Assembly: GCF_002155695.1 (NCBI RefSeq)
Contig: NZ_MUYJ01000014.1
Coordinates: 31,071-95,070, forward strand
Length of the DNA stretch: 64,000 nt
Direction: 5' to 3'
Source of the DNA: Erythrobacter tepidarius
GTDB taxonomy: Bacteria; Pseudomonadota; Alphaproteobacteria; Sphingomonadales; Sphingomonadaceae
Shown: in pieces, positions 9,434 through 17,749 of the stretch
Position numbering within the stretch: position 1 is the first letter of the stretch
Layout of the letters: each line of letters starts with the position of its first letter
The notes under the pieces: generated by a model
Told to the model about the DNA's origin: nothing
Database searches by the model: none
The model's input: only the letters and a program-made list of their open reading frames with translations
Program-made: the position numbers and the translations under genes

Positions 9434-10498
9434 TCAGTATTCTCCCACCAGCACATCGGTGTAGAGCTCGCGCGCGTCGGGTTCGGGCGAGGTTTCCGCA
9501 AAATCGGCTGCTGCTGCCACTTCGGCACGGATGGCCTTGTCGATCGCTTTCAATTCTTCCTCGGTCTTGCCGGCCTGGATCAGGGTTTTCTTGAGCCCCT
9601 CGATCGGGTCATGCAGTTCTTTCTGTTCCTGGACTTCCTCGCGGGTGCGATATTTCGCCGGATCAGACATCGAGTGGCCGCGGTAGCGATAGGTGTTGCA
9701 CTCCATCAGCACCGGCCCCTTGCCGGCGCGGACATGGGCGAAGGCCACTTCGGCGGCGGCGCGCACTTCGAGCACGTCCATGCCGTTGACTTCCATTCCC
9801 GGAATGCGGAACGCGGTGCCGCGGCGGTAGAAGCGGGTTTCGGCGGAGCTGCGTTTGGTCGCGGTGCCCATCGCGTACTGGTTGTCCTCGACCACGAAGA
9901 CAATCGGCAGCTTCCACAAGGAGGCCATGTTGAAGGTTTCGTACACCTGGCCCTGGTTCGCCGCCCCGTCGCCGAAATAGGCAAGGCACAAGCCCCCGTC
10001 GCCACGGTATTGGTGGGCGAGCGCCAGCCCGCCGCCCAGCGCCACCTGCGCGCCGACGATCCCGTGTCCGCCGTAGAACTTGTGCTCGGTCGAAAACATG
10101 TGCATCGATCCGCCCTTGCCGCGCGAGATGCCGGATACACGACCCGTCAGCTCGGCCATGATTACCCTCGGATCGATCCCGTAGGCGAGCATGTGGCCGT
10201 GGTCGCGGTAACCGGTGATGACACTGTCACGTTCGGGGTCCAGAGCGGATTGCAGCCCGATCGCCACCGCTTCCTGACCGATGTAAAGGTGGCAGAATCC
10301 ACCGATCAGCCCCAGCCCGTAGAGCTGGCCCGCCTTTTCCTCGAACCGCCGGATAAGCAACATCCGGCGGTAGAATTCGAGCATCTCCGCCTCGCTCGCG
10401 GCATATCGCTTTTTCGCTTCGAAGGCCTCTTGCAGCGAATGCAGGATGAATTCGCCATCGTCTGGCGCGGGCGCAGCTTTTGCGGGCTTTTTGGCCAA
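9434..10498 (-). CDS. pdhA: Pyruvate dehydrogenase E1 component subunit alpha
   Basis: Partner of PdhB in the E1 enzyme. The thiamine-diphosphate motif is clear: GDGAANQGQVYETFN followed by VVEDN. The family segments RRFEEKAGQLYG and YRDHGHMLAYG are also present. I place the start at TTG 10498, giving 354 residues beginning MAKKPAKAAPAP. The purine-rich AGAGAGAGGGA lies about 8-12 nt upstream of that TTG. An ATG at 10528 is possible but is preceded by a pyrimidine-rich stretch rather than a ribosome-binding site. It is followed at 3 bp by pdhB. Confidence 0.95.
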   Translation of the reverse strand: MAKKPAKAAPAPDDGEFILHSLQEAFEAKKRYAASEAEMLEFYRRMLLIRRFEEKAGQLYGLGLIGGFCHLYIGQEAVAIGLQSALDPERDSVITGYRDHGHMLAYGIDPRVIMAELTGRVSGISRGKGGSMHMFSTEHKFYGGHGIVGAQVALGGGLALAHQYRGDGGLCLAYFGDGAANQGQVYETFNMASLWKLPIVFVVEDNQYAMGTATKRSSAETRFYRRGTAFRIPGMEVNGMDVLEVRAAAEVAFAHVRAGKGPVLMECNTYRYRGHSMSDPAKYRTREEVQEQKELHDPIEGLKKTLIQAGKTEEELKAIDKAIRAEVAAAADFAETSPEPDARELYTDVLVGEY

Positions 10499-10654
10499 GA
10501 TAAGTATCCCTCTCTCTGGCGCGCTCATGGGGAGGAGAAACGCCGTCCAGTGCCTGCCTCTATAGGCAGGCAAACAGGCACGACGCAACGCCAAGCCGTT
10601 GAAGAAATCCCTCCGCGCATACGAAATCAGATCGTCTGCGGCACAGCGGCGAAA

Positions 10655-10957
10655 TCACTCGTCCTCGAGCGTGACCACCACCTCATCCTCGTGGATCACG
10701 CCCAGTTGCTCGCGCACCAACTCGCTCGCAAGGTCCGGGTCGGCAGCCTCGGGATCGAGGAGTTTCACGCGGTTGCGCAGGGCATCGCGCTCAGCCGTGA
10801 GCTTGGCGATTTCCTTCTCGCGCTGCTTGAGCGCGGCCACGTTCTCGCTCCAGGCAAGCAAGCCCGTTGGCCCGGCGACCGCGACCCCGGCCAGCGCCAG
10901 CAGCACCGCCAGCGCGATCCAGCGCTTGCTTCGCTCGCCCAAAATCGCCTTGCGCAT
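10655..10957 (-). CDS. ftsB: Septum formation initiator FtsB/DivIC family protein
   Basis: A 100-residue bitopic protein: a short basic N-terminus, one membrane helix (ALAVLLALAGVAVAGPTGLL), then a coiled coil (ALKQREKEIAKLTAERDAL) and the conserved tail LDPEAADPDLASELVREQLG. This is the FtsB layout; FtsB forms a divisome complex with FtsL and FtsQ. The ATG at 10957 is used; an ATG at 10981 would add eight residues. It lies upstream of pdhA on the same strand, an arrangement seen in other alphaproteobacteria. Confidence 0.88.
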   Translation of the reverse strand: MRKAILGERSKRWIALAVLLALAGVAVAGPTGLLAWSENVAALKQREKEIAKLTAERDALRNRVKLLDPEAADPDLASELVREQLGVIHEDEVVVTLEDE

Positions 10958-11138
10958 GGTCGTCCCAAACCTTTCAGACATGCCGCAACACCCGGCGTCG
11001 GCACAGAATCATACTTGGCCGTGCGCCGCAAGGGCGTTGCGTGGACGTGCACAATATTCCGCGCCGACGCAGTGCGACGTGCCATCTGGCAATTGCGTTT
11101 CGATCTGATACGGAAAACTTGGCAAGGAGGGAGCAACC

Positions 11139-12056
11139 ATGCAGGTCATCACGCATGAACCGAACCGTTTTGCCGACCTTCCGGGCTATCCCTTTCGGGA
11201 AAACTGGCTGAGGATCGATTTGGGCGAAGGCTATTCGGGCCGGATGCACTATCTCGACGAAGGCCCGAAGGATGCCCCGCCGGTGCTGCTGCTGCACGGC
11301 GAACCTTCATGGTCGTACCTCTATCGCAAGATGATCCCGCTATTGGTGGATGCGGGCTTGCGATGCCTCGCGCCCGATCTGATCGGCTTTGGCAAGAGCG
11401 ACAAGCCCGATGATCAGACCTTCTACACTTACGCACGCCATGTCGACTGGCTGCGGCAGTGGCGCAGCGCGGTGGTTCCGCAGGTGGCCGGGCTGTTCTG
11501 TCAGGACTGGGGCGGGCTCTTGGGCCTGCGACTGGTCGGCGAAAAGCCGGAGCGCTTCGCCTTCGTGGTCGCCAGCAACACCTTCCTGCCCACCGGCGGC
11601 GGCAAGGCTTCGCCGGGGTTCCTCGCCTGGCGCGAGTTCGCGCGCGCCTCAGCCGATTTTCCCATCGGCGCAATCATGGGCCGCGGCTGCCAGACGCCAC
11701 TCTCGCCCGCGGAGGTCGCCGCCTATGATGCCCCTTTCCCCGACGCGGCGAGCAAGGCAGGCGCGCGGGCCTTCCCGCAGCTGGTGCCGATCGAGGACGA
11801 CAAGCCGGGCGTGGCTGAAAATCTCGCGGCGTGGGAGGGGCTGGCCGCCTTCGACAGGCCTTTCCTCACTCTTTTCGGGGAGGATGATCCGGTGCTCGGC
11901 GAGGCCGGGCCGCTGCTGGCAAAGCGGATCAAGGGTGCCAAAGGTCAGCCCCATGCGATGCTGTCCAGCTGCGGCCACTTCAGTCAGGAAGACCGTCCGG
12001 CCGAACTGGCCGAGGGCGTGATCGCCATGGCGCGCAAGGCGGGCTTGCTCGCTTGA
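11139..12056 (+). CDS. Haloalkane dehalogenase, DhlA-like alpha/beta hydrolase
   Basis: A 305-residue alpha/beta hydrolase that should cleave carbon-halogen bonds to an alcohol and halide. The nucleophile motif CQDWGG places Asp123 and the halide-binding Trp124. Other DhlA-type landmarks are HGEPSW (oxyanion region), Trp164 in FLAWREF at the second halide-binding position, an acid Asp near residue 250 (FGEDDP), and His280 in GHFSQED. The segment AAYDAPFPD is typical of this subfamily. The start has a strong AAGGAGG site. The natural substrate is unknown. Its stop overlaps the start of the MFS gene. Confidence 0.88.
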   Translation: MQVITHEPNRFADLPGYPFRENWLRIDLGEGYSGRMHYLDEGPKDAPPVLLLHGEPSWSYLYRKMIPLLVDAGLRCLAPDLIGFGKSDKPDDQTFYTYARHVDWLRQWRSAVVPQVAGLFCQDWGGLLGLRLVGEKPERFAFVVASNTFLPTGGGKASPGFLAWREFARASADFPIGAIMGRGCQTPLSPAEVAAYDAPFPDAASKAGARAFPQLVPIEDDKPGVAENLAAWEGLAAFDRPFLTLFGEDDPVLGEAGPLLAKRIKGAKGQPHAMLSSCGHFSQEDRPAELAEGVIAMARKAGLLA

Positions 12057-13267
12057 CGGAAAACCTTGCCGCGCGCGCTCCTGCCACCTGTCTCACCCGC
12101 ATGCAGGAGCGGATGCTGGCGCTCGCCATCGCGGTGGTCACCGCCAACGCTTATTACATCCATCCGATAATCGGCGAAGTCGCCCGCGGCTTCGGGGTGG
12201 GAGAGGCTGAAATCGGGCTGGTGCCGGCCTTGAACCAGCTGGCGCTGGCGCTGGGTATCCTGCTGCTGCTACCGCTGGGTGATTTCCATTCGAACCGCCG
12301 CCTGTGCCTGATATTCGTTACCGCCCAGACGCTGTGCCTGCTCGGCATGGTGCTGGCGCCGGGCTTGCTTGCCTTCACCGCCGCCTCGACGCTGCTCGGC
12401 TTCTGTACCATCGCCCCCTATCTGATCCCGGCCTTCGCCTCGAAACGGGTCGCACCCGCGCGATTGGGACAGGTCACGTCGCAGCTCACCGCGGCGGTGA
12501 TCTTCGGCATCCTGGTGGCGCGGGTAAGCGCCGGGATCATCGCTGAACATGCCGACTGGCACACGGTCTATGTGTGGGCCTTCGTGTGCATGGTCGCCGT
12601 CACCGCCTTGCTGCCGGTGGCCATGCGCAGCGACGTGACGCCAGCCAAGCAGCCGCCGGCCGCTTATGGCGCGCTGATCGCCTCGGTGTTCACGCTCGCC
12701 GCCAAGCATCCGGACATGCGGATTTCCGCCGCGATCCAGGGGCTGAACTTTGCAATCTTCACCGCGACTTGGCTCGCGCTGGCCCTGCATCTCACCAGCC
12801 CCGCGCTGGGTTATGGCACGGACCAGGTCGGCTATCTCGCCGCGGTCGCGGCAATCAGCATTATCGCCACGCCGCGGCTCGGCCGCTGGGCCGACAAGGT
12901 GGGGCCACACAGGGCGCGCGTGGCTGCCGCGGTGGTGCAGCTGTCGGGCATCGTGCTGTACTATCCGCTTGGCTTCAGCATCTGGACCATTCTGGTGCCG
13001 CTGCTGCTGACCAACATGGTCGGCCCGACAGTCGACGTGACAGGGCGTATGACCCTGTTCGCCCTCGCCCCCGAAATCCGCACCCGGCTCACGACCGGCT
13101 ATATCGTCACCATGTTCCTCGGCGGTGCACTCGGCAGTGCCCTGGGCACGGCGGTTTTCGACGCGGGCGGATGGGGTGCAACGTGCGGCCTGCTGTTGGC
13201 GATGTCGGTGGGTGTGCTGACGCTGGCGGCGCATGCCGAGCGGCGGTGGAAGCAGCAGCAGGAATGA
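12053..13267 (+). CDS. MFS transporter
   Basis: A 404-residue protein with about twelve hydrophobic segments and major-facilitator features: the loop-2 region LPLGDFHSNRRLCL is a diverged motif A, and its repeat in the second half is LGRWADKVGPHRAR. Similarity is to drug:H+ antiporter-type MFS proteins; the substrate is not predictable. The start is TTG 12053, overlapping the dehalogenase stop codon; ATG 12101 is an alternative. Coupling to the dehalogenase suggests a shared substrate or product, but this is inference. The stop codon directly abuts the CCA end of the convergent tRNA gene. Confidence 0.85.
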   Translation: MTENLAARAPATCLTRMQERMLALAIAVVTANAYYIHPIIGEVARGFGVGEAEIGLVPALNQLALALGILLLLPLGDFHSNRRLCLIFVTAQTLCLLGMVLAPGLLAFTAASTLLGFCTIAPYLIPAFASKRVAPARLGQVTSQLTAAVIFGILVARVSAGIIAEHADWHTVYVWAFVCMVAVTALLPVAMRSDVTPAKQPPAAYGALIASVFTLAAKHPDMRISAAIQGLNFAIFTATWLALALHLTSPALGYGTDQVGYLAAVAAISIIATPRLGRWADKVGPHRARVAAAVVQLSGIVLYYPLGFSIWTILVPLLLTNMVGPTVDVTGRMTLFALAPEIRTRLTTGYIVTMFLGGALGSALGTAVFDAGGWGATCGLLLAMSVGVLTLAAHAERRWKQQQE

Positions 13268-13344
13268 TGGTGACCCCGGCGCGATTCGAACGCGCGGCCC
13301 TCAGATTAGGAATCTGATGCTCTATCCTGCTGAGCTACGGGGTC
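13268..13344 (-). tRNA. tRNA-Arg (anticodon CCT)
   Basis: On the minus strand a complete cloverleaf folds: acceptor GACCCCG/CGGGGTC, D-arm GCTC...GAGC, anticodon stem TCAGA/TCTGA with loop TTCCTAA (anticodon CCT, reading AGG), T-arm GCGCG/CGCGC with loop TTCGAAT, discriminator A and an encoded CCA. It is 77 nt including CCA. The 3' end touches the stop codon of the convergent MFS gene. Confidence 0.97.
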
Positions 13345-13377
13345 CCGCCGCGAGCCATAGCAGCGCGGTCGAACCAA

Positions 13378-13845
13378 TCAATTAAGTTTGTTGGGCGGGG
13401 CGACGGGAAACGGCAATGGGGCGACCGGCACGCCCTCCTCGATTAGAGCGCGGGCTTCCGAAAGTGTCACCTGACCATGAATCGGTGCTTCGTCACGCTC
13501 GCCGTAATACATCGCACGCGATTCCTCGGCGAACTTCTCGCCCACCCAGGTGCTGCGCTTGAGAAATTCGGCCTGCGCCTTGGCGAGCGCGGCGAGCGCC
13601 TGCTGAACCTCGGCAGGCATGGGAGCATTGGTCATCAACTGCGCAGCCTGTTGCGGCAGCACATCCTGACGCTGGTTGCCCTTGGCCGGAACGGCGGGCG
13701 CCATCGGCGCCTTGACCACTTCGGCAGAGCCGCAATAGGGGCAGACGATCAGCCCGCGCGCCTGCTGGTCATCGTATTCCGCCGAGGAGCCAAACCAGCC
13801 CTCGAACCGATGACCATTGGCACAGCAAAGATCAAACACGATCAT
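13378..13845 (-). CDS. DUF1178 family zinc-ribbon-like protein
   Basis: A 155-residue protein starting MIVFDLCCANGHRFEGWF with a downstream CPYCGS pair, together forming a probable zinc ribbon. This N-terminal pattern and the C-terminal region with EGVPVAPLPFP are characteristic of DUF1178 proteins in alphaproteobacteria. No function is established. It lies 6 bp downstream of the nitrilase-family gene and is the last gene of a three-gene grxC-nit-DUF1178 operon. Confidence 0.88.
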   Translation of the reverse strand: MIVFDLCCANGHRFEGWFGSSAEYDDQQARGLIVCPYCGSAEVVKAPMAPAVPAKGNQRQDVLPQQAAQLMTNAPMPAEVQQALAALAKAQAEFLKRSTWVGEKFAEESRAMYYGERDEAPIHGQVTLSEARALIEEGVPVAPLPFPVAPPNKLN

Positions 13846-13851
13846 AACGTA

Positions 13852-14676
13852 TCACGATTTGGGGATTTCGCGGCGATTGGCAAGAGCGGGGATCTGGGCC
13901 CGCACTTCGGCAATCCGGCCAAGGTCGATGTCGCAGAAGGCCAGCCCCGGTTTCTCGCCGCCCATGTCGAGCAGCACTTCGCCCCAGGGATCGACCACGA
14001 GGGAATGGCCATAAGTCTGCCGCCCGTCCTCATGAGTGCCGACCTGCGCGGCGGCGATGACGAAGGCCTGCGCCTCGATTGCGCGGGCGCGCAGCAAGAC
14101 GTGCCAGTGCGCCTCGCCAGTGGGCCGGGTGAAGGCGGCGGGCACGGCGATCGCGTCGCAGCGCCGATCACCCAGCGCGCCGAAGAGCGCGGGAAAGCGC
14201 AGGTCGTAGCAGATGGTAAGGCCAAGACGCCCGATCGGCGTTTGCTCCACCGTCACCACCTCGTGGCCCGCTTCGTAGGCGCTGCTTTCGCGCCAGCTCT
14301 CCCCGCTTGCCAGATCGACATCGAACATATGGATCTTGTCGTAAGTGACCGGCTGGGTGCCATTGGCGCGCACGTAATAGGAACGGTTGGCCCACCGGCC
14401 GCTCCATGCCCTGACCGGCATCGAACCCAGCGCGATCTCGATGTGCAGCTTGCCCGCCGTCAGCTCAAGCTCGTCGAGCACGCGCTGTTCGTGGACCTGG
14501 GTGATCCACCGCGCCGCCCGCTGGCGATCACGATCGACCAGCAATGACATTTCCGGGGTGAACAGCACCTGCGCGCCCTCCCCCGCCGCACGTCGCGCAG
14601 CCTTGCGGATGGTTGCGAGATTGGCCTCGGCATCGATGCCCGAGCACATCTGCAAAACGGCAATCTTGCGCTTCAT
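13852..14676 (-). CDS. Carbon-nitrogen hydrolase (Nit family)
   Basis: A 274-residue nitrilase-superfamily amidohydrolase. The catalytic Glu-Lys-Cys triad is visible in FTPEMSLL, TYDKIHMFD and TICYDLRFP. The pattern resembles Nit1/Nit2-type enzymes such as deaminated glutathione or omega-amidase hydrolases. A metabolite-repair role fits its position directly downstream of glutaredoxin, but the substrate is inferred. It sits between grxC (6 bp upstream) and the DUF1178 gene (6 bp downstream). Confidence 0.9.
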   Translation of the reverse strand: MKRKIAVLQMCSGIDAEANLATIRKAARRAAGEGAQVLFTPEMSLLVDRDRQRAARWITQVHEQRVLDELELTAGKLHIEIALGSMPVRAWSGRWANRSYYVRANGTQPVTYDKIHMFDVDLASGESWRESSAYEAGHEVVTVEQTPIGRLGLTICYDLRFPALFGALGDRRCDAIAVPAAFTRPTGEAHWHVLLRARAIEAQAFVIAAAQVGTHEDGRQTYGHSLVVDPWGEVLLDMGGEKPGLAFCDIDLGRIAEVRAQIPALANRREIPKS

Positions 14677-14682
14677 GGCCGG

Positions 14683-14946
14683 CTATTCCGCCAGCAGGGG
14701 ATCAAGCTTGCCGGCAGCATCGAGGGCATACAGATCATCGCAGCCGCCCACATGCAGCGCGCCGATGAATATTTGCGGCACGGTCATCGCATTGGGCGCG
14801 CGCGCCAGCATCTCGGCGCGTTTTGGGCCGCCCAGCGTGATGTCATACTCCGAATAGGCCGCGCCCTTCTGGTCCAGCAACCGCTTGGCGCGCACGCAGA
14901 AGGGGCAACCAAATTTGGTGTAGATGTCGATCTGGGGGCGAGCCAT
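14683..14946 (-). CDS. grxC: Glutaredoxin 3 (GrxC type)
   Basis: An 87-residue thioltransferase with the dithiol active site GCPFCVRAK, the cis-proline segment TVPQIFIG and the glutathione-binding GGCDDL. It reduces protein disulfides with glutathione in the cytoplasm. The ATG at 14946 is preferred over the adjacent ATG 14949 because AGAGG lies 5 nt upstream of it. The gene is divergent from hsp20, sharing a 148-bp intergenic region that holds the heat-shock promoter candidate. Confidence 0.93.
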   Translation of the reverse strand: MARPQIDIYTKFGCPFCVRAKRLLDQKGAAYSEYDITLGGPKRAEMLARAPNAMTVPQIFIGALHVGGCDDLYALDAAGKLDPLLAE

Positions 14947-14954
14947 CATGTCCT

Positions 14955-14982
14955 CTTGAAAGCTTACGACGATGAACCAGAT
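14955..14982 (+). promoter_or_regulatory. Candidate RpoH (heat-shock sigma) promoter of hsp20
   Basis: CTTGAA (14955-14960) and CCAGAT (14977-14982) with a 16-nt spacer resemble the alphaproteobacterial sigma-32 elements CTTGAA and CCATNT (one mismatch in the second). The predicted start, near 14989, coincides with the first base of the leader hairpins. Confidence 0.5.
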
Positions 14983-14989
14983 AAGGGCT

Positions 14990-15094
14990 GTTGCCGCGTT
15001 CCGCCAGTCTTGGGGAGCGCAAGGCAACAGGCGGGCGCTGCATTCGGCAGGCCCGCGTCAGGATCAGATCGCTCAGATTGGAGGATTTGCAGCT
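14990..15094 (+). promoter_or_regulatory. ROSE-like RNA thermometer in the hsp20 leader
   Basis: Three consecutive hairpins fill the leader: 14990-15028 (13-bp stem with a two-base bulge), 15031-15056 (10-bp stem with a bulged G), and 15065-15089. In the last one CAGATC-G-CTC pairs with GAG-GATTTG and sequesters the GGAGGA ribosome-binding site. Opposite it lies TCGCT (15069-15073), matching the UYGCU signature of ROSE elements, including the bulged G. ROSE elements melt on heating to allow small heat-shock protein translation. Confidence 0.65.
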
Positions 15095-15583
15095 ATGTCG
15101 CGCTTCGATTTCACCCCCTATCGTCGTTCCACCGTCGGCTTTGATCGCCTGTTCGATCTGCTCGAGAACCAGGCGCGGCTCAACACCGGCGACAATTATC
15201 CGCCCTTCAACATCTCGCGCTCGGGCGATGACAACTACCGTATCACCATCGCGGTCGCTGGCTTCCGTCCAGAGGATCTCGACATCACCGCCCAGCAGAA
15301 TTTGCTGGTTATCCATGGCCGCAAGCGCGAGGAAGTGGCGGACGGGTCTGAACTGATCCATGTCGGCATCGCCAACCGCGGCTTCGAGCGCCGCTTCGAA
15401 CTGGCCGATTTCGTGCGCGTCGAAGGCGCCACTCTGGCCGACGGGCTGCTGACCATCGATCTGGTGCGCGAAGTGCCCGAAGCGATGAAGCCGAGGAAGA
15501 TCGCCATCAACGGCGCCCCTCGCCTGAGCGCAGTGCCGCGCGAAAGCGAGAACACGCAGGACAATCAGGCCAGCGCGGCCTGA
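15095..15583 (+). CDS. Small heat shock protein Hsp20 family
   Basis: A 162-residue protein beginning MSRFDFTPYRRSTVGFDRLF, as in IbpA-type proteins of alphaproteobacteria. An alpha-crystallin domain spans about residues 35-135 (YRITIAVAGF, ENLLV-like NLLVIHGRK, FERRFELADFV, ATLADGLLTIDL). It is an ATP-independent holdase for unfolding proteins. ATG 15095 is chosen because GGAGGA lies about 10 nt upstream and the coding similarity begins there. The leader has a heat-shock promoter candidate and a ROSE-like thermosensor. A strong hairpin follows 34 bp after the stop. Confidence 0.93.
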   Translation: MSRFDFTPYRRSTVGFDRLFDLLENQARLNTGDNYPPFNISRSGDDNYRITIAVAGFRPEDLDITAQQNLLVIHGRKREEVADGSELIHVGIANRGFERRFELADFVRVEGATLADGLLTIDLVREVPEAMKPRKIAINGAPRLSAVPRESENTQDNQASAA

Positions 15584-15617
15584 TCCTCCGGCATCTTTCC
15601 CTAGGCTGAAATGATGA

Positions 15618-15643
15618 GGGGGCGGATTGTGCAATCCGCCCCC
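15618..15643. terminator. Strong 11-bp hairpin between hsp20 and pyrG
   Basis: GGGGGCGGATT-GTGC-AATCCGCCCCC is a perfect 11-bp stem with a 4-nt loop. It can stop hsp20 transcription from the left or end the minus-strand candidate RNA. No long T tract follows on either side (minus strand: TCATCATTTC). Confidence 0.5.
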
Positions 15644-15859
15644 GCGACTTTCGTCGCCTCGCCTCGTCCTGTCCGTCCGGGTCGCAGTAGACGGACAAAA
15701 TCCGGCAAGCCCAAGTGGTCACGAAGGGTTTGGGGTGCACGTCAACAAACGTCCCCAACAAATCCGCAGCCGGGTCGGCATAACCCCGTGTGCCCTTCGG
15801 AAATCCTCGCTTTGGCCCTGCGTCTAGTGCGGAAGCCCAAATACACGCAAGCGCAAACG
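15618..15859 (-). ncRNA. Candidate structured small RNA in the 400-bp hsp20-pyrG gap
   Basis: The 400-bp gap between the convergent hsp20 and pyrG genes has no convincing protein. On the minus strand TTGCCT (15888-15893), 16 nt and TACAAG (15866-15871) resemble a promoter. Downstream come hairpins at 15730-15758 (10 bp with a 3-nt bulge) and 15670-15697 (8 bp), then GCGAC-GAAA-GTCGC (15644-15657) and the 11-bp stem 15618-15643. The GAAA tetraloop exists only if the minus strand is transcribed, which supports this orientation. I did not recognise tmRNA, RNase P RNA or SRP RNA motifs. Confidence 0.35.
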
Positions 15860-15983
15860 TCCAAACTTGTAAGGACACGACAACGCAAGGCAAATCCTTG
15901 TAACAAAAAGGTGCAATCGCTTGTGTGACAGGTCTGCGGCAGGCCCTTAAAACCTGCGCGTAACGGCGAGCAGCGGAAAGCTG

Positions 15984-17621
15984 TCAGACGAGTCGCGACT
16001 GCTCCACCGCGGCCGCGATGAAGCCCGCAAACAGGGGATGCGGGTCGAACGGCCTCGACTTGAGCTCGGGGTGGAACTGCACGCCCACAAACCACGGGTG
16101 ATCGGGCCGCTCGACAATCTCGGGCAGCAGCCCGTCGGGGCTCATCCCGGCAAAGATCAGGCCATGCTTTTCCAGCGGCTCGATATAGGCGCTGTTGACT
16201 TCGTAGCGGTGGCGATGGCGTTCCGAAATGATTTCGGCCCCGCCATAAAGGCGCGAGGTGTGGCTGTTGGGGCTGAGCTTGGCCGGATAGGCGCCCAGCC
16301 GCATGGTGCCCCCAAGATCCCCGCCAGCCTCGCGCTGCTGCAGGCCTTCCTTGCTCATCCATTCGGTGATGATGCCCACCACCGGCGTGTTGGTCGGTCC
16401 GAACTCGGTCGAGGAGGCGTCGGCGAACCCGGCCGCACGCGCGCCTTCGATGCACGCCATCTGCATGCCCAGGCAGATGCCGAAAAACGGCACCTTGCGC
16501 TCGCGTGCGAAGCGGACGCTGGCGATCTTTCCCTCGCTGCCGCGCTCGCCGAACCCGCCGGGCACCAGAATACCGTGCATCGGTTCCAGTTGGGCGATGA
16601 TCTGGCTGTCATCGTCGCCTTCGAAGATCTCGGCGTCGATCCAGCGGATGTTGACCTTGACGCGATTGGCCAGCCCGCCGTGGATAAGCGCCTCGTTGAG
16701 GCTCTTGTAGGCATCGGGCAGGCCGACATACTTGCCCACTACCGCGATCGTGACTTCGCCTTCGGGATTGAAATAGCGGTCGGTGACGTCGCGCCAGGCC
16801 GACAGATCGGGTTCGGGCGCGTCGGTTATGCCGAAAGCCCGCAGCACCTCGGCATCGAGGCCCTCGGCGTGATATTGCAGCGGCACCGAATAGATCGATG
16901 GCGCATCGAGTGCGGGGATCACCGCTTCCTTGCGCACGTTGCAGAAGTTGGCGATCTTCTGGCGCTCGCTTTCAGGTATCGGATGCTCGGCGCGGCACAG
17001 CAGCAGATCGGGCTTGATCCCGAGGCTGGCAAGCTCGCGCACCGAATGCTGGGTCGGCTTGGTCTTCAGCTCGCCCGCGGCCTTGATGTAGGGCACCAGC
17101 GTGACGTGAACGCTGATCGTCTGGAGCGGACCGAGCTCGTTCCTGAGCTGGCGGATCGCTTCCATGAAGGGGAGCGATTCGATGTCGCCCACCGTCCCGC
17201 CAATCTCGCACAGGATGAAGTCGTGATCGTCTTGGTCTGCGAGCGCGAAGGCCTTGATCGCGTCGGTCACGTGCGGGATCACCTGCACCGTGGCCCCGAG
17301 GTAGTCGCCGCGGCGCTCCTTGGCGATAATGTCGCGATAGACGCGGCCCGAGGTGATGTTGTCGCTCTGGCGCGCCGAAACGCCGGTGAAACGCTCGTAG
17401 TGACCAAGGTCGAGATCGGTTTCCGCGCCGTCGTCGGTGACGAACACCTCGCCGTGCTGATAGGGGCTCATCGTCCCGGGATCGACGTTGAGATAGGGAT
17501 CGAACTTGCGGATCCGGACCTTGTAGCCGCGCGCCTGCAGGAGCGCTGCCAGAGAGGCAGCCATGAGACCTTTGCCGAGCGAGGAGACCACGCCGCCGGT
17601 GATGAAAATGAACCGCGCCAT
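15984..17621 (-). CDS. pyrG: CTP synthase
   Basis: Converts UTP to CTP using ATP and glutamine. The 545-residue protein begins [18 protein letters not shown] with the synthase-domain P-loop. The C-terminal glutamine amidotransferase domain has its nucleophile in GICLGMQMA and the His-Glu pair in [10 protein letters not shown]. Length and order are standard. It lies downstream of secG on the minus strand with a 128-bp gap, and is convergent with hsp20. Confidence 0.98.
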   Translation of the reverse strand: MARFIFITGGVVSSLGKGLMAASLAALLQARGYKVRIRKFDPYLNVDPGTMSPYQHGEVFVTDDGAETDLDLGHYERFTGVSARQSDNITSGRVYRDIIAKERRGDYLGATVQVIPHVTDAIKAFALADQDDHDFILCEIGGTVGDIESLPFMEAIRQLRNELGPLQTISVHVTLVPYIKAAGELKTKPTQHSVRELASLGIKPDLLLCRAEHPIPESERQKIANFCNVRKEAVIPALDAPSIYSVPLQYHAEGLDAEVLRAFGITDAPEPDLSAWRDVTDRYFNPEGEVTIAVVGKYVGLPDAYKSLNEALIHGGLANRVKVNIRWIDAEIFEGDDDSQIIAQLEPMHGILVPGGFGERGSEGKIASVRFARERKVPFFGICLGMQMACIEGARAAGFADASSTEFGPTNTPVVGIITEWMSKEGLQQREAGGDLGGTMRLGAYPAKLSPNSHTSRLYGGAEIISERHRHRYEVNSAYIEPLEKHGLIFAGMSPDGLLPEIVERPDHPWFVGVQFHPELKSRPFDPHPLFAGFIAAAVEQSRLV

Positions 17622-17720
17622 GGGAGTCGGGCCTTAAGCAACGAGAGGGATTCGGGGCAAGCGAATTGCGTGGGAGCGCTGTGCGGCGTCCACAGCAATC
17701 GCGGCGAAGATTGGCAAGGC

Positions 17721-17737
17721 GCCCCGGCTTACGGGGC
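17721..17737 (-). terminator. Hairpin downstream of secG
   Basis: On the minus strand GCCCCG-TAAGC-CGGGGC forms a 6-bp GC stem 13 bp after the secG stop. There is no T tract, so it may be an attenuating or processing hairpin rather than a full terminator before pyrG. Confidence 0.3.
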
Positions 17738-17749
17738 TGCGGGCGCGGT

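Noticed and set aside
8207..11158. A 983-residue open frame on the plus strand
   Set aside because: It is antisense to pdhB, pdhA and ftsB, is rich in His/Gly/Arg with no recognisable domain, and arises from high GC at third codon positions.
15507..15893. A 128-residue frame across the hsp20-pyrG gap
   Set aside because: It starts with TTG at the promoter-like element, overlaps the hsp20 3' end antisense and crosses strong hairpins; RNA structure explains the region better.
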